A stretch of 64,000 nucleotides of DNA, from assembly GCF_029023785.1 (NCBI RefSeq), contig NZ_CP118955.1:1631001-1695000 (forward strand), in the 5' to 3' direction. Shown one piece after another: positions 8,896 to 17,590 of this stretch; the first letter of the stretch is position 1, and each line of letters begins with the position of its first letter. Under the pieces are notes generated by a model that had not been told where the DNA came from, did not search any database, and saw nothing but the letters and a program-made list of their open reading frames with translations. The translations under genes were made by a program, and so were the position numbers. The DNA comes from Enterococcus faecium. GTDB taxonomy: Bacteria > Bacillota > Bacilli > Lactobacillales > Enterococcaceae.

Positions 8896-10347
8896 GTGGT
8901 ATCTAGTATTATAACCGCCCTTTATCTATTAAATGCACTTATTGCTTTGGTGGCTATTTTGATCAAACCCCGAGATGTAGCAGCCATTTGGGCATGGCTC
9001 TTAGTATTGTTTGCCCTTCCTGGGGTGGGTTTTGTATTATATTTATTTTTCGGACGTGGATTAACGGATAAGAAAAAATTCTATCTCCGACAAAGTGACT
9101 TGAAAGAATTAGAAAACTTTCAGTCTTTTAGAGGAGATACCATTGAACATTACGATCCTGACATGGGCGATAAAGACAAACAGCAATTTGTCGACTTCTT
9201 CTCTTCATTAAATCGTATGCCGCTGACAAGAATGAATTCTGTCACTCTTCTCACAGACGGACAAGAGAAATTGGATTCACTGCTTCAAGATCTAAAAAAA
9301 GCCAAACATTCGATCCATATCGAATATTACGCATTTGTGACAGATAATATCGGCCAGCAAGTCTTACATGTTTTAGAAGAAAAAGCCGCAGAAGGCGTGG
9401 AAGTTCGAATATTATATGATGCATTTGGCTCTCATGGCACAAAAGCAAAAGATTTCAATCGTCTAATCAAAAATGGTGGACATGTCCATACATTTGTTAC
9501 CTCACAAAAGGCATTACTTCGTTTCCGATTGAATTACCATGATCACCGAAAAATCGTTGTGATCGATGGAAAGATTAGTTATACCGGTGGTTTCAATATT
9601 GCCAATCAATATGTAAATACAACAAAAAAATTCGGCTATTGGCGCGATACGCATATACGGATTTTCGGTGCCGCTTCTTCTTTGCTCCAGCTTCGCTTCT
9701 TAACAGACTGGAACGTCTCGGTACCTGAAGAAAAAAAGGTCGGCTATCATTTGAATTATTTCTTTAAAAAAGCAGATCGAGATGAATCTAAGCTTGCTGA
9801 TACATCCATCCAGCTTGTTTCAAGCGGACCGAATAACGAAAGGGAACAAATCAAGCTTTCATTTATCAAATTGATTACTTCTGCTAAAAAACGTGTTTGG
9901 ATACAGACACCTTACCTTGTTCCTGATGAAAGTGTCATTGCTGCTTTAAAAATCGCAACTGCCTCTGGTGTAGATGTGAAAATCATGATTCCCAACAAAC
10001 CGGATCATCCTTTTATTTATCGAGCAACACAATATTATGCTCGGCAGCTGATCAAGGAAAATGTACAAATCCTTGTCTATGAGAACGGCTTCCTCCATGC
10101 AAAAACATTGATAATGGATGATGAAATCTGCATGGTAGGTTCAGCAAATCAAGATATTCGTAGCTACCGATTGAATTTTGAAACAAGTGCTGTCATTTAC
10201 GATCCTGAGTTTTTAGAAGAACTTGCTACTCAGTTCAAAGAAGATGAGACACATTGTTCATCCATGACAACTGAAACAGTCAAGGAAATGTCTAACTGGC
10301 TATTATTCAAGCAACAAATTTCTCGATTATTTTCTCCAATCCTATAA
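8896..10347 (+). CDS. cls: Cardiolipin synthase
   Basis: Transfers a phosphatidyl group between two phosphatidylglycerols to make cardiolipin at the inner face of the membrane. Two N-terminal transmembrane helices (ALYLLNALIALVAIL and WLLVLFALPGVGFVLYL) precede two phospholipase-D domains with HKD motifs: HDHRKIVVID near residue 217 and HAKTLIMDD near residue 401. The start is GTG 8896, nine bases behind AAGGAGG; the in-frame ATG at 8866 lies before this ribosome binding site and would be wrong. The resulting 483 residues match the usual Cls length. In enterococci Cls is associated with daptomycin response; no resistance substitution can be judged here without a reference. Confidence 0.93.
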   Translation: MVSSIITALYLLNALIALVAILIKPRDVAAIWAWLLVLFALPGVGFVLYLFFGRGLTDKKKFYLRQSDLKELENFQSFRGDTIEHYDPDMGDKDKQQFVDFFSSLNRMPLTRMNSVTLLTDGQEKLDSLLQDLKKAKHSIHIEYYAFVTDNIGQQVLHVLEEKAAEGVEVRILYDAFGSHGTKAKDFNRLIKNGGHVHTFVTSQKALLRFRLNYHDHRKIVVIDGKISYTGGFNIANQYVNTTKKFGYWRDTHIRIFGAASSLLQLRFLTDWNVSVPEEKKVGYHLNYFFKKADRDESKLADTSIQLVSSGPNNEREQIKLSFIKLITSAKKRVWIQTPYLVPDESVIAALKIATASGVDVKIMIPNKPDHPFIYRATQYYARQLIKENVQILVYENGFLHAKTLIMDDEICMVGSANQDIRSYRLNFETSAVIYDPEFLEELATQFKEDETHCSSMTTETVKEMSNWLLFKQQISRLFSPIL

Positions 10348-10382
10348 TTTTTTTATTCAAGTAGAGAAAAATATACTAAGAT

Positions 10383-10550
10383 TAAAGGGACTGTGACAAA
10401 AATCTTGTCACAGTCCCTTCTTCCGAACAAACGGTGTTCTCCTGCCAACTCCTCGGTCACAAGTCACAATATTCAACAAACATGAGAAGCTGTTTTTTGA
10501 ACTTGTTCCTTGTGACTCGGAGCTGGACGGCAGGCTCACGACCTCTTTCT
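10383..10550. repeat. Composite intergenic repeat with bidirectional terminator
   Basis: AAGGGACTGTGACAA / TTGTCACAGTCCCTT (10385-10419) is a perfect 15-bp stem between convergent cls and the kinase gene. It is followed by CGAACAAACGGTGTTC and the CCTGCC...GGCAGG long inverted repeat seen also near 5.8 and 25.8 kb. Confidence 0.85.
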
Positions 10551-10551
10551 T

Positions 10552-11367
10552 TTACTCTAATTCACCAGCTGCCCAATGATTGATGGGTCCATATTTGTGC
10601 CCTACATTTATTTCTTCACGAATTGCACGGTTTACATAGTCTTTTGCCAATCGGATCGCTTGTTCAACTGTTTTTCCTTTCGCTAACTCAGCTGCAATAC
10701 ATGCAGATAGCGAATCGCCAGTTCCGTTGATCCGGTCGGTAGGATAAAATGGTGCATTTAACCAAAATGATTTTCCTGATTCGAGCAATACGTAGTCATT
10801 GACTGTTTCTTGCTGCGCATCTTTAGCATGATGTCCTTTGATCATAACGTTTTTTGCACCCATATCTTGCAGTTCTTTTGCTGCTTGCACAAAATCTTCT
10901 TCAGCTGCTAATGTCCGTCCAGTCAGCTTTTCTGCTTCATAAAAATTAGGTGTCAGTACTTCGGCCAAAGGGACAAGCTTTTCTTTCAAGCTTTGCAAAG
11001 CAGATTCTTCTAGTAAAAGATTTCCATGTTTCGTTACGATTACGGGATCCACGACTAATGGTCCAAATTCATATTTTTGGTAATTTTTTACAACTGTCTC
11101 AATCAACTTTGAATCTGCTAGCATACCTGTTTTAGCTGCACGTATTTGAAAGTCCTTCGCAATCAGTTCAAATTCTTTGTCGATAAAATCTGTTGGCAAT
11201 GTCACACTTGCTCCGATTCCGTAAGAATTACCTGCAACACATGCGGTCATGACAGAAACACCGTAAACATTTCTTGTAAAGAATGTATGCATATCTGCTT
11301 GCATCCCTGCGCTTCCATCGCTATCTGATCCTGCGATCGTCATTGCTTGTACATACTGATCTTCCAT
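10552..11367 (-). CDS. PdxK/ThiD-family kinase (pyridoxal or hydroxymethylpyrimidine kinase)
   Basis: A 271-residue ribokinase-fold cytoplasmic kinase. The N-terminal AMTIAGSDSDGSAGMQAD is the substrate-binding signature shared by ThiD and the ThiD-like pyridoxal kinases, and NGTGDSLSA near the C-terminus carries the catalytic aspartate and anion hole. Enterococci lack de novo B6 synthesis, and a ThiD-like pyridoxal kinase is the likely role; pure thiamine-pathway function is the alternative, but no thi genes are adjacent. ATG 11367 is preferred over the TTG just upstream; GGAGGA lies about ten bases before it. Confidence 0.82.
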   Translation of the reverse strand: MEDQYVQAMTIAGSDSDGSAGMQADMHTFFTRNVYGVSVMTACVAGNSYGIGASVTLPTDFIDKEFELIAKDFQIRAAKTGMLADSKLIETVVKNYQKYEFGPLVVDPVIVTKHGNLLLEESALQSLKEKLVPLAEVLTPNFYEAEKLTGRTLAAEEDFVQAAKELQDMGAKNVMIKGHHAKDAQQETVNDYVLLESGKSFWLNAPFYPTDRINGTGDSLSACIAAELAKGKTVEQAIRLAKDYVNRAIREEINVGHKYGPINHWAAGELE

Positions 11368-11660
11368 CAAATCGATTCCTCCATTTTTATAAAAAGATTT
11401 TTCATAATGCTGTTACTGTTTCTATCATATGTTTTTCAAAGTATCCCTCAGTAAATATACCACTACCTTTTCTTGGTAATCAAATTTATTTGAAAAAACA
11501 TTTGTAATAAATCAGAAAATAGTTGTCATTTGTTTGTATTCGCTATTCTAATAATAAATAACCACTATTTGATTTATATATATTTCAGTATCCTTCTTGT
11601 TTTCATATAACCAAAGGCGCTATGATTTCCATATGAAAAAAATAAAGTCAGGTGAAAAAA

Positions 11661-11936
11661 ATGAAACTTGAGGATAAAAAAGTCATTTTGAAGAAAATCA
11701 AACGACTACCAGACCAAATAGATGGCTATACGATCTGTTCTTTCAAAAAAGACAGGAGTATAAAAGCTTATACGCAAAACACAGAAAAAGGAATAATCTA
11801 TTTCCTACATGAAGAAGGTTACGATACCCAAACCTTTATGTTTACTGAAAAAAAAGAATTTCATAAACAGATGAAAAAACTGATTGAAAAAGAATTTCCA
11901 AGAAGTCATAAACTCTATGTGAATCAGCAATTTTAA
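11661..11936 (+). CDS. Small hypothetical protein, 91 residues
   Basis: A highly charged, lysine-rich soluble protein (MKLEDKKVILKKIKRLPDQ at the start). No transmembrane segment, cysteine pair or recognised motif is visible. AGGTGA five bases before ATG 11661 supports this start over the GTG at 11652. It stands alone between the kinase and the Spx-like gene. Function unknown. Confidence 0.6.
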   Translation: MKLEDKKVILKKIKRLPDQIDGYTICSFKKDRSIKAYTQNTEKGIIYFLHEEGYDTQTFMFTEKKEFHKQMKKLIEKEFPRSHKLYVNQQF

Positions 11937-12362
11937 CTTCTAACTGTTCTTTATTAATTAAAAATGTTCTGTAATAAAATAAAACTTTATAACAACTATA
12001 ACAAAACCAAATACAAAACAGAAGTTCTATAAGTTATAATCATAGTTGTTAGGTGATTCATCTAGTAAAAACACCAGATTTCAAATTTCACACAATTTAA
12101 ACTAGATCAATCATCAACCTTCTTCAAATTGTTAGAACCCTTTCCCGAGGAGCTGCAGCATAAGCAAAAAAACAAACAGGAAGCCAAATGGCTAAGACAT
12201 TTTTTCTATTAGTCTAGTTGTTTCTCGTCGCAAGTTTAAGACTTTAGAAAGTTATTTCTAATGATGTTTGGGTTGTTTTGATCAATGCTTATGCACAGCT
12301 CCTTACCTATTATTTATCTCAACAGATCTAACAAATTAATGGACTATTTAAGGAGTTTTTTT
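11937..12362 (+). other. 426-base non-coding region with structured leader of the Spx-like gene
   Basis: No ORF with a ribosome binding site is seen. TATAAT at 12035-12040 is a good -10 box, though the -35 is weak. About 14 bases later TGATTCATCTAGT (12054-12066) can pair with ACTAGATCAATCA (12101-12113) with one mismatch, giving a long stem. If transcription starts near 12047, the downstream mRNA has a leader of about 315 bases, unusually long for this window. Confidence 0.5.
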
Positions 12363-12818
12363 ATGCTTACGATCTATTCTTCTCGCACACATAGTTACCA
12401 TCTGATGGCAAACTGGCTGAAAGACCATCAAATGCCTTACAGAGAACGAATTTTCACACCTAAACAGCCTTTAACAAGGAAAGAGATATTTTATTTATTG
12501 TCATTAACAGAAAACGGATTTGACGATCTATTAGCTAAACGCTCGATTGATTATAAAAATTTGAAAGACCAAATCGACCAATGTACGACCTCAGAGCTTG
12601 TCGATCTGATCGTCTCGCATTTTACTTTGTTACAACGTCCCATCATTACTGACGGAAAGAAATTATTAGTCGGATTCAATGAAGATAGCATGCGTCTTTT
12701 TATCCCTGTACAATGGCGCAGAAGTCAACTGAAATCTGTCTATAACGATTTTACATGGGTAAGCAATCTAGAAAATTCTACGGATTTAGATGATGAATTT
12801 TTAAATTATTATATATAA
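12363..12818 (+). CDS. Spx/ArsC-family protein lacking the redox CXXC
   Basis: A 151-residue ArsC-fold protein of the Spx family, whose members bind the alpha C-terminal domain of RNA polymerase. The C-terminal half is typical (LLQRPIITDGKKLLVGFNED). The N-terminal thiol switch, normally Y-T-S-P-S-C-T-S-C, reads YSSRTHSYHLMAN, so both cysteines are replaced, apparently by histidines. It should therefore be unable to sense disulfide stress and may act constitutively or through another input. AAGGAG precedes ATG 12363; the ATG at 12285 has no ribosome binding site. The long structured leader suggests post-transcriptional control. Confidence 0.8.
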   Translation: MLTIYSSRTHSYHLMANWLKDHQMPYRERIFTPKQPLTRKEIFYLLSLTENGFDDLLAKRSIDYKNLKDQIDQCTTSELVDLIVSHFTLLQRPIITDGKKLLVGFNEDSMRLFIPVQWRRSQLKSVYNDFTWVSNLENSTDLDDEFLNYYI

Positions 12819-12855
12819 AAAAGACTGTGACAAAAGCGTGTCACAGTCTTTTTTT
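12817..12855. terminator. Bidirectional terminator, Spx-like gene / HAAS gene
   Basis: AAGACTGTGAC / GTCACAGTCTT, 11-bp perfect stem flanked by AAAAA and TTTTTT. It is the hairpin module of the dispersed repeat family without the other modules. Confidence 0.88.
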
Positions 12856-12897
12856 CTACGCCGGATAAATAGAATATTTTTACAAATCTGAATACAT

Positions 12898-13647
12898 TCA
12901 CCAGTAATAAGCGCTTTGAGTGAATTGACGATAAGAATGACGGACTAGACTGCCATAAATGATCAAGAAGACACCCGTTCCTACCGTAACAAAAAATATA
13001 GAGGCACCGATACTACCATCCATATACCACATTAAAGAAGCCAAAAGTGGGAAAAGTGAAAAAATACATAATCCAATTCCTGCAATCAGTGAGAAGCCAA
13101 AACTTCGCTGATACTCTTCTTCTTTTTCTTTTGCTTCTGCTAATACTTTTTCAGGTATTTTCCGATGGTGCAAAAAGTGATTTAAACGTGTGATTTTCAT
13201 ACCAGAAGCAATAAAAAAACCGACAGCTAATGCTATACCGAAAATCAGACAAGAAATACCCATGAACACATATCCTGCTGAACAAAAGAAAAGAAAACTT
13301 GCAAAAGATAAGCTAATGAATAGAACACCTGATGCCACTTGGAGACTTGCCGCTCTGTATTCTTTCCAGTAGTTTTCTGCTTCGCTTAAATAAATAGAAG
13401 CTGTGTTTGTTTCCGTCTCGTCAGCTTGATGTTTTTTTTCGACATCTAGTTCTTCTAATAATTCATCGATTGAACCAAATGTCGAAATTACTGTACCGAT
13501 GGCCTCCTGTTCATTTTTTCCTTCTCCCATCAATTCATGATAATGGTCTTCCATATTTGCCAACAAATCAGTTTTCAGCTTATCTATCTCGGTACTTTGA
13601 GGTACTCCGATAAAAAGACTGTCTAAATAATTACGGATTGTATCCAT
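12898..13647 (-). CDS. HAAS-domain (DUF1700-like) membrane protein
   Basis: A 249-residue protein with a soluble N-terminal helical region of about 70 residues (IRNYLDSLFIGVPQSTEIDK, then QEAIGTVISTFGSIDELL), which is the HAAS signalling-domain pattern. Four hydrophobic membrane segments follow in the C-terminal part. Genes of this type almost always follow a PadR repressor, as here: its start codon directly abuts the padR stop. Probably a membrane-stress-linked accessory protein; actual function unknown. Confidence 0.78.
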   Translation of the reverse strand: MDTIRNYLDSLFIGVPQSTEIDKLKTDLLANMEDHYHELMGEGKNEQEAIGTVISTFGSIDELLEELDVEKKHQADETETNTASIYLSEAENYWKEYRAASLQVASGVLFISLSFASFLFFCSAGYVFMGISCLIFGIALAVGFFIASGMKITRLNHFLHHRKIPEKVLAEAKEKEEEYQRSFGFSLIAGIGLCIFSLFPLLASLMWYMDGSIGASIFFVTVGTGVFLIIYGSLVRHSYRQFTQSAYYW

Positions 13648-13974
13648 TTAATTTCCCTCCAAAAATTGATCGACTACGTCTTTCGTCGTCAGCCACTCTT
13701 GCTTTTTTTCTTCTAAAAGATTACGCCCTATTTCAGTGATTTTATAATATGTCCGCTTTTTTCCATGAGTCACTTCTCCAGGATACGAAACAATCAGTTG
13801 ATTCTTTTCTAAACGGGCAAAAACGGAGTAAAGTGTTGTCTCTTTGATCACATAGGAATCATTTGTCCTCTCACGAATCGTTTTAGAAATTTCATATCCA
13901 TAAGAATCGTTTTTGTTAAGGATCGATAAAATAATCGCATCATTGTATCCGCGTATTCCATCACTTGAAATCAT
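13648..13974 (-). CDS. PadR-family transcriptional regulator
   Basis: 108 residues with the PadR winged-helix: the N-terminal ILSILNKNDSYGYEISKTI, the recognition segment TTLYSVFARLEKNQLIVSY, and the wing GKKRTYYKITEIGRNLL. First gene of a two-gene operon with the adjoining HAAS-domain protein gene, which it probably controls together with itself. GGAGG precedes ATG 13974. The inducing signal is not evident. Confidence 0.88.
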   Translation of the reverse strand: MISSDGIRGYNDAIILSILNKNDSYGYEISKTIRERTNDSYVIKETTLYSVFARLEKNQLIVSYPGEVTHGKKRTYYKITEIGRNLLEEKKQEWLTTKDVVDQFLEGN

Positions 13975-14065
13975 TTTCTTTCCTCCATATTACTCCATCT
14001 GTCGTTGTAATTAGAATAGCATGATTACTTCATCAGGTAAAGTAATTTTTTACAAAAAAATAAAA

Positions 14066-14112
14066 GGAACAGAAAGCAAAAGAAGCGTTATGCTTTTTTG
14101 CTTTCTGTTCCC
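14066..14112. terminator. Terminator of the universal stress gene
   Basis: GGAACAGAAAGCAAAA / TTTTTTGCTTTCTGTTCC long hairpin between the divergent-upstream region of padR and the end of the uspA-like gene. Confidence 0.8.
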
Positions 14113-14121
14113 TTAATTTAT

Positions 14122-14562
14122 TTATTTTACAACCATGACGTTACATGATGCGTGGTTGACTACATAGGAAGTAGTGGAACCTACTAGTGCACGTTCTACC
14201 GCATTCAGACCTGTCGCCCCCATGACAATCAGATCGATTGGTTCTTTCGATTCATGGAAATTAGCAATCAGTGTCTTTGGATAACCGTAAAGAACATATG
14301 TCTCGATATCTGTCAGGCCTTTTTCAATTGCCAAGTTTCGATGTTCTTTCATCTGGTTTTCCGCAACCTCATCCAATTCTTCCTGAAGGCTTGTTGTAAC
14401 AAATGCAAAATCACCAAAGTAATTGCCTGTTACTTCATTGACATACAGGATGTGCAACGTTGCCTGATTTCGTTTGGCAATCGTGATTGCCTCAAGAAAT
14501 GCTTTTTCTGCCTTTTCAGAACCATCAATTGCTACTAAAATATTACGATAAGTATCTACCAT
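14122..14562 (-). CDS. Universal stress protein (UspA family)
   Basis: 146 residues. The N-terminal ILVAIDGSEKAEKAF and the C-terminal VMGATGLNAVERALVGSTTSYVV are the Usp signature. The latter contains the G-2x-G-9x-G-S/T ATP-binding motif, so an ATP-binding (MJ0577-like) member is likely. The start is ATG 14562, eight bases after AAGGAGG; the longer reading frame from 14580 would begin before that site. Monocistronic. Confidence 0.9.
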   Translation of the reverse strand: MVDTYRNILVAIDGSEKAEKAFLEAITIAKRNQATLHILYVNEVTGNYFGDFAFVTTSLQEELDEVAENQMKEHRNLAIEKGLTDIETYVLYGYPKTLIANFHESKEPIDLIVMGATGLNAVERALVGSTTSYVVNHASCNVMVVK

Positions 14563-14642
14563 TGTAAACGCCTCCTTCACTGTTAGTGTAGCACGATTAC
14601 AGTGTTAGAACAAACATTTTGTGAACGTTTTATCAAAAAATA

Positions 14643-16040
14643 TCAGGCATCAAATCCGTTTTTTTCAGAGACCGTTTTAAACCAGCGACCTGATTTTTTG
14701 ATCGTCCGTTTACCGTCTTGTGCCAAATCAACAGCGATAAAGCCATAGCGATTCTTATAAGCATTTGTCCAAGACCAGTTGTCCATACATGTCCACATGT
14801 GGTAACCCACACAATTGGTTCCTTCTTGGATTGCTTGATGGACGTATTTCAAATGATCCGTAACAAACTCGATCCGGTAATCATCTTCAATAATTCCTTC
14901 GCTGTTAACAAATCGTTCTTCTCCTTCGACCCCCATCCCATTTTCAGAAATATAGCATTTGATATTACCATAGTTTTCTCTTGTATTCGTTAAAATATCA
15001 TAGATTCCTTTTTCGTAAATTTCCCATCCACGATATGGATTCATTTTTTTATTGGGCATGTCGTAATTATCAAAATAATCATCTGGCATGGGGCTATGTT
15101 CGTGATTGATTGGAGTTTCTTTTGCTTTGATTCGACGAGGCTGATAGTAATTGATTCCTAGCAGGTCAATCGTGTTTTCACGGATGAGTTCTAGGTCTCC
15201 TTCATGGATCTCTGGCATTATAGCCAATTCTTTGACAATTTCGATCAACTCTTGTGGAAACTCTCCTTTCACTGCAGGGTCAAGGAATGATCGGTTGAAG
15301 AATGCGTCAGCGATCTTCGCCGCTTTTACATCTTCTGGGTTCGTTTCATCTCTCGGATAGCTTGGTGTCAGATTCAAGATGATTCCGATCTCACCATCAT
15401 GTCCGCCTTCATGGTAGGCTTTGATTACCTTTGCGCTTGCTAGATTCTCATGATAGCCTACTTGGACCGCTTCTTTCATATTGATATGATTTGGATAGTG
15501 GAATTGATACAAGTAGCCTCCTTCTACAGGTACGATTGGTTCATTATGAGTAAACCATTTTTTGACCAGATCTCCAAACAGTTCAAAGCACGCTGCTGCA
15601 TAAGAAACATAAGCGTCGACCGTTTCTCTTGATAACCATCCGCCTTTTTCTTGCAGTGGTAGTGGCATATCGAAATGGTAAAGGTTCACAAAAGGTTCAA
15701 TACCATTATCCAGCAATTCAGTAAAATAATCTCGATAAAAAGAAACAGCTTTTTGATTGATTTCACCTGTCCCTTCTGGAATCAAACGACTCCATTGGAT
15801 AGATGTACGAAATGTGTTATGGCCAGTTTCTTTCATTAACTGAACATCTTCTTTGTATTTTGTGTAAACTTGCGAAGTTTTTTCAGGTCCTACTTGATCG
15901 AAGAATTTTTCAGGCTCTAATTCATACCAATGATCCCAAATATTTTCTCCTTTACCATCATCACTTACTCTTCCTTCTGTTTGCGGTCCGCTAGCAGCAG
16001 AACCCCACCAAAAATTTTCTGGGAATGTGTAGGTTTTCAT
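14643..16040 (-). CDS. 6-phospho-beta-glucosidase, glycoside hydrolase family 1
   Basis: 465 residues, (beta/alpha)8 GH1 enzyme cleaving PTS-imported phospho-beta-glucosides such as cellobiose-6-phosphate in the cytoplasm. The acid/base glutamate is in THNEPIV, the nucleophile in ISENGMG. The phosphate-binding set near the C-terminus (WSWTNAYKNRYGF, then KKSGRWFK) marks a 6-phospho-specific member. ATG 16040 follows GAGGAAG; the upstream ATG at 16103 has no such site. Divergent from the PTS IIC gene and presumably controlled by the GntR regulator downstream of it. Confidence 0.92.
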   Translation of the reverse strand: MKTYTFPENFWWGSAASGPQTEGRVSDDGKGENIWDHWYELEPEKFFDQVGPEKTSQVYTKYKEDVQLMKETGHNTFRTSIQWSRLIPEGTGEINQKAVSFYRDYFTELLDNGIEPFVNLYHFDMPLPLQEKGGWLSRETVDAYVSYAAACFELFGDLVKKWFTHNEPIVPVEGGYLYQFHYPNHINMKEAVQVGYHENLASAKVIKAYHEGGHDGEIGIILNLTPSYPRDETNPEDVKAAKIADAFFNRSFLDPAVKGEFPQELIEIVKELAIMPEIHEGDLELIRENTIDLLGINYYQPRRIKAKETPINHEHSPMPDDYFDNYDMPNKKMNPYRGWEIYEKGIYDILTNTRENYGNIKCYISENGMGVEGEERFVNSEGIIEDDYRIEFVTDHLKYVHQAIQEGTNCVGYHMWTCMDNWSWTNAYKNRYGFIAVDLAQDGKRTIKKSGRWFKTVSEKNGFDA

Positions 16041-16123
16041 TTTTTTACTTCCTCTCTTTTTTCTTGATACCGTAATCATAACGAACCCTAAAAAATAAAT
16101 CAATACTTTTTATGAAAATGACT

Positions 16124-16170
16124 AGACATTTAAAATTTTTGGCGTTATACTTTGTATGTAATCGATTGCA
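16124..16170 (+). promoter_or_regulatory. Promoter of PTS IIC gene with overlapping catabolite (cre) site
   Basis: TAGACA (16124-16129) and TATACT (16146-16151) spaced by 16 bases form a promoter. TGTAATCGATTGCA (16157-16170) matches the CcpA cre consensus at 13 of 14 positions and covers the expected transcription start, consistent with carbon catabolite repression. Confidence 0.7.
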
Positions 16171-16192
16171 AATAAATTTGAGGTGAATAAAA

Positions 16193-17464
16193 ATGAACGG
16201 TTTTATGGACAAGCTTTCTGAGAAAATCATGCCCTTAGCTAATTTATTAGGGCAAAATCGTTACCTTACAGTGCTGCGGGATGCTTTCATGCTTTCCTTC
16301 CCTTTAACGATGTTCGGTTCGATCGTTGTCGTTATCAATAACTTGCCTTTTTTCAGTGACGCAACAAAGGGAACTTTATCGAATTTATTCGGTAATGGGC
16401 AAAATGCAACAATGAGCATCATGTCGGTTTTTGTTACTTTTGGTATCGGCTATTATTTATCAAAATCTTATGACGTTGAAGGTATTTTCGGTGGTGCCGT
16501 GTCTTTTGCCAGCTTCTTGATTCTTACGCCTTTTGCAATGAAAACCGCTGGCGGTGAAGATGTGACTGGTGTGCTTTCACTTGATCGTCTTGGCGCAAAA
16601 GGAATGTTCATTGGAATGATCGCTGCTTTCTTGGCTGGAGAAATCTACTGCAGAATCACGAAACGCGGCTGGCAGATCAAAATGCCTGATGGAGTTCCGC
16701 CTGCAGTAACAAAATCATTTGCCGCTTTGATCCCTGCTGTAGTGACACTAACTATTTTCTTAGTAATCAATGCTGTGATGACTGGTATTTTCAATGCTAA
16801 CTTACATGACGTCGTTTATGAAGTGATCCAAAAACCATTAACTGGTTTGGGAAGTAGTTTACCTGCAACATTGATTGCTTTGTTCTTTGTCCAATTCTTA
16901 TGGTTCTTCGGACTTCACGGACAAATCATCGTCAACTCTGTAATGGACCCGATTTGGAATACACTGATGCTTGATAACTTAGAAGCTTATCAACATGGAA
17001 AAGAATTACCACACATCATCACAAAACCATTCATGGAAACCTTCACTGTTGGTATTGGTGGCTCTGGAATGACTTTAGCTGTCGTTTTATTGATGGCCTT
17101 TGTTCTTAAAAAGAAACAGTATCGTGATGTTGGACGATTAGCTTTAGCACCTGGTATTTTCAATGTAAATGAACCAGCGATCTTCGGTCTACCGATCGTA
17201 TTGAATGCAACAATCCTTATTCCTTGGGTTGTGGCACCTCTAATCGTAACGACGTTCAATTATTTGGTAATGGCTGCTGGACTTGTCCCTGCACCAACTG
17301 GCGTCTCTGTTCCATGGACTGTGCCAATCATTGCAAGCGGTGTCTTAGCAACAAATTCATGGCTTGGTGGTATGCTGCAAGTCATCGACTTTGTCATCGT
17401 TGCCTTTATCTGGTACCCATTCCTGAAAGTACTAGATAAACAACCAGATTTAGATATTGCTTAA
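16193..17464 (+). CDS. celB: PTS lactose/cellobiose-family EIIC
   Basis: A 423-residue membrane permease of the Lac PTS family; about ten transmembrane segments, with the family motifs FFGLHGQIIVNSVMDP and GGSGMTL, and LAPGIFNVNEPAIFGLPIV around the substrate site. It imports and, with its IIA and IIB partners, phosphorylates a beta-glucoside, matching the divergent GH1 gene. No IIA or IIB gene is adjacent, so these subunits must come from another locus. TTGAGGTG precedes ATG 16193. Confidence 0.92.
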   Translation: MNGFMDKLSEKIMPLANLLGQNRYLTVLRDAFMLSFPLTMFGSIVVVINNLPFFSDATKGTLSNLFGNGQNATMSIMSVFVTFGIGYYLSKSYDVEGIFGGAVSFASFLILTPFAMKTAGGEDVTGVLSLDRLGAKGMFIGMIAAFLAGEIYCRITKRGWQIKMPDGVPPAVTKSFAALIPAVVTLTIFLVINAVMTGIFNANLHDVVYEVIQKPLTGLGSSLPATLIALFFVQFLWFFGLHGQIIVNSVMDPIWNTLMLDNLEAYQHGKELPHIITKPFMETFTVGIGGSGMTLAVVLLMAFVLKKKQYRDVGRLALAPGIFNVNEPAIFGLPIVLNATILIPWVVAPLIVTTFNYLVMAAGLVPAPTGVSVPWTVPIIASGVLATNSWLGGMLQVIDFVIVAFIWYPFLKVLDKQPDLDIA

Positions 17465-17472
17465 TAGATCAT

Positions 17473-17530
17473 TAAGGGGTTGTGACAAAAACTTGTCATG
17501 ACCTCTTTTTTCGAATAAACAATGTTCCAG
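17473..17530 (+). terminator. Terminator/repeat hairpin after celB
   Basis: GGGGTTGTGACAA / TTGTCATGACCTC followed by TTTTTTCGAATAAACAATGTTC: the hairpin plus the second module of the dispersed repeat family, between celB and the regulator gene. Some read-through to the regulator is possible. Confidence 0.75.
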
Positions 17531-17590
17531 ATGCTACTTCGAGTTGTCGGAAGCATAATCTTTCGTTATACTCTAGAAGAGGTGAATAAC

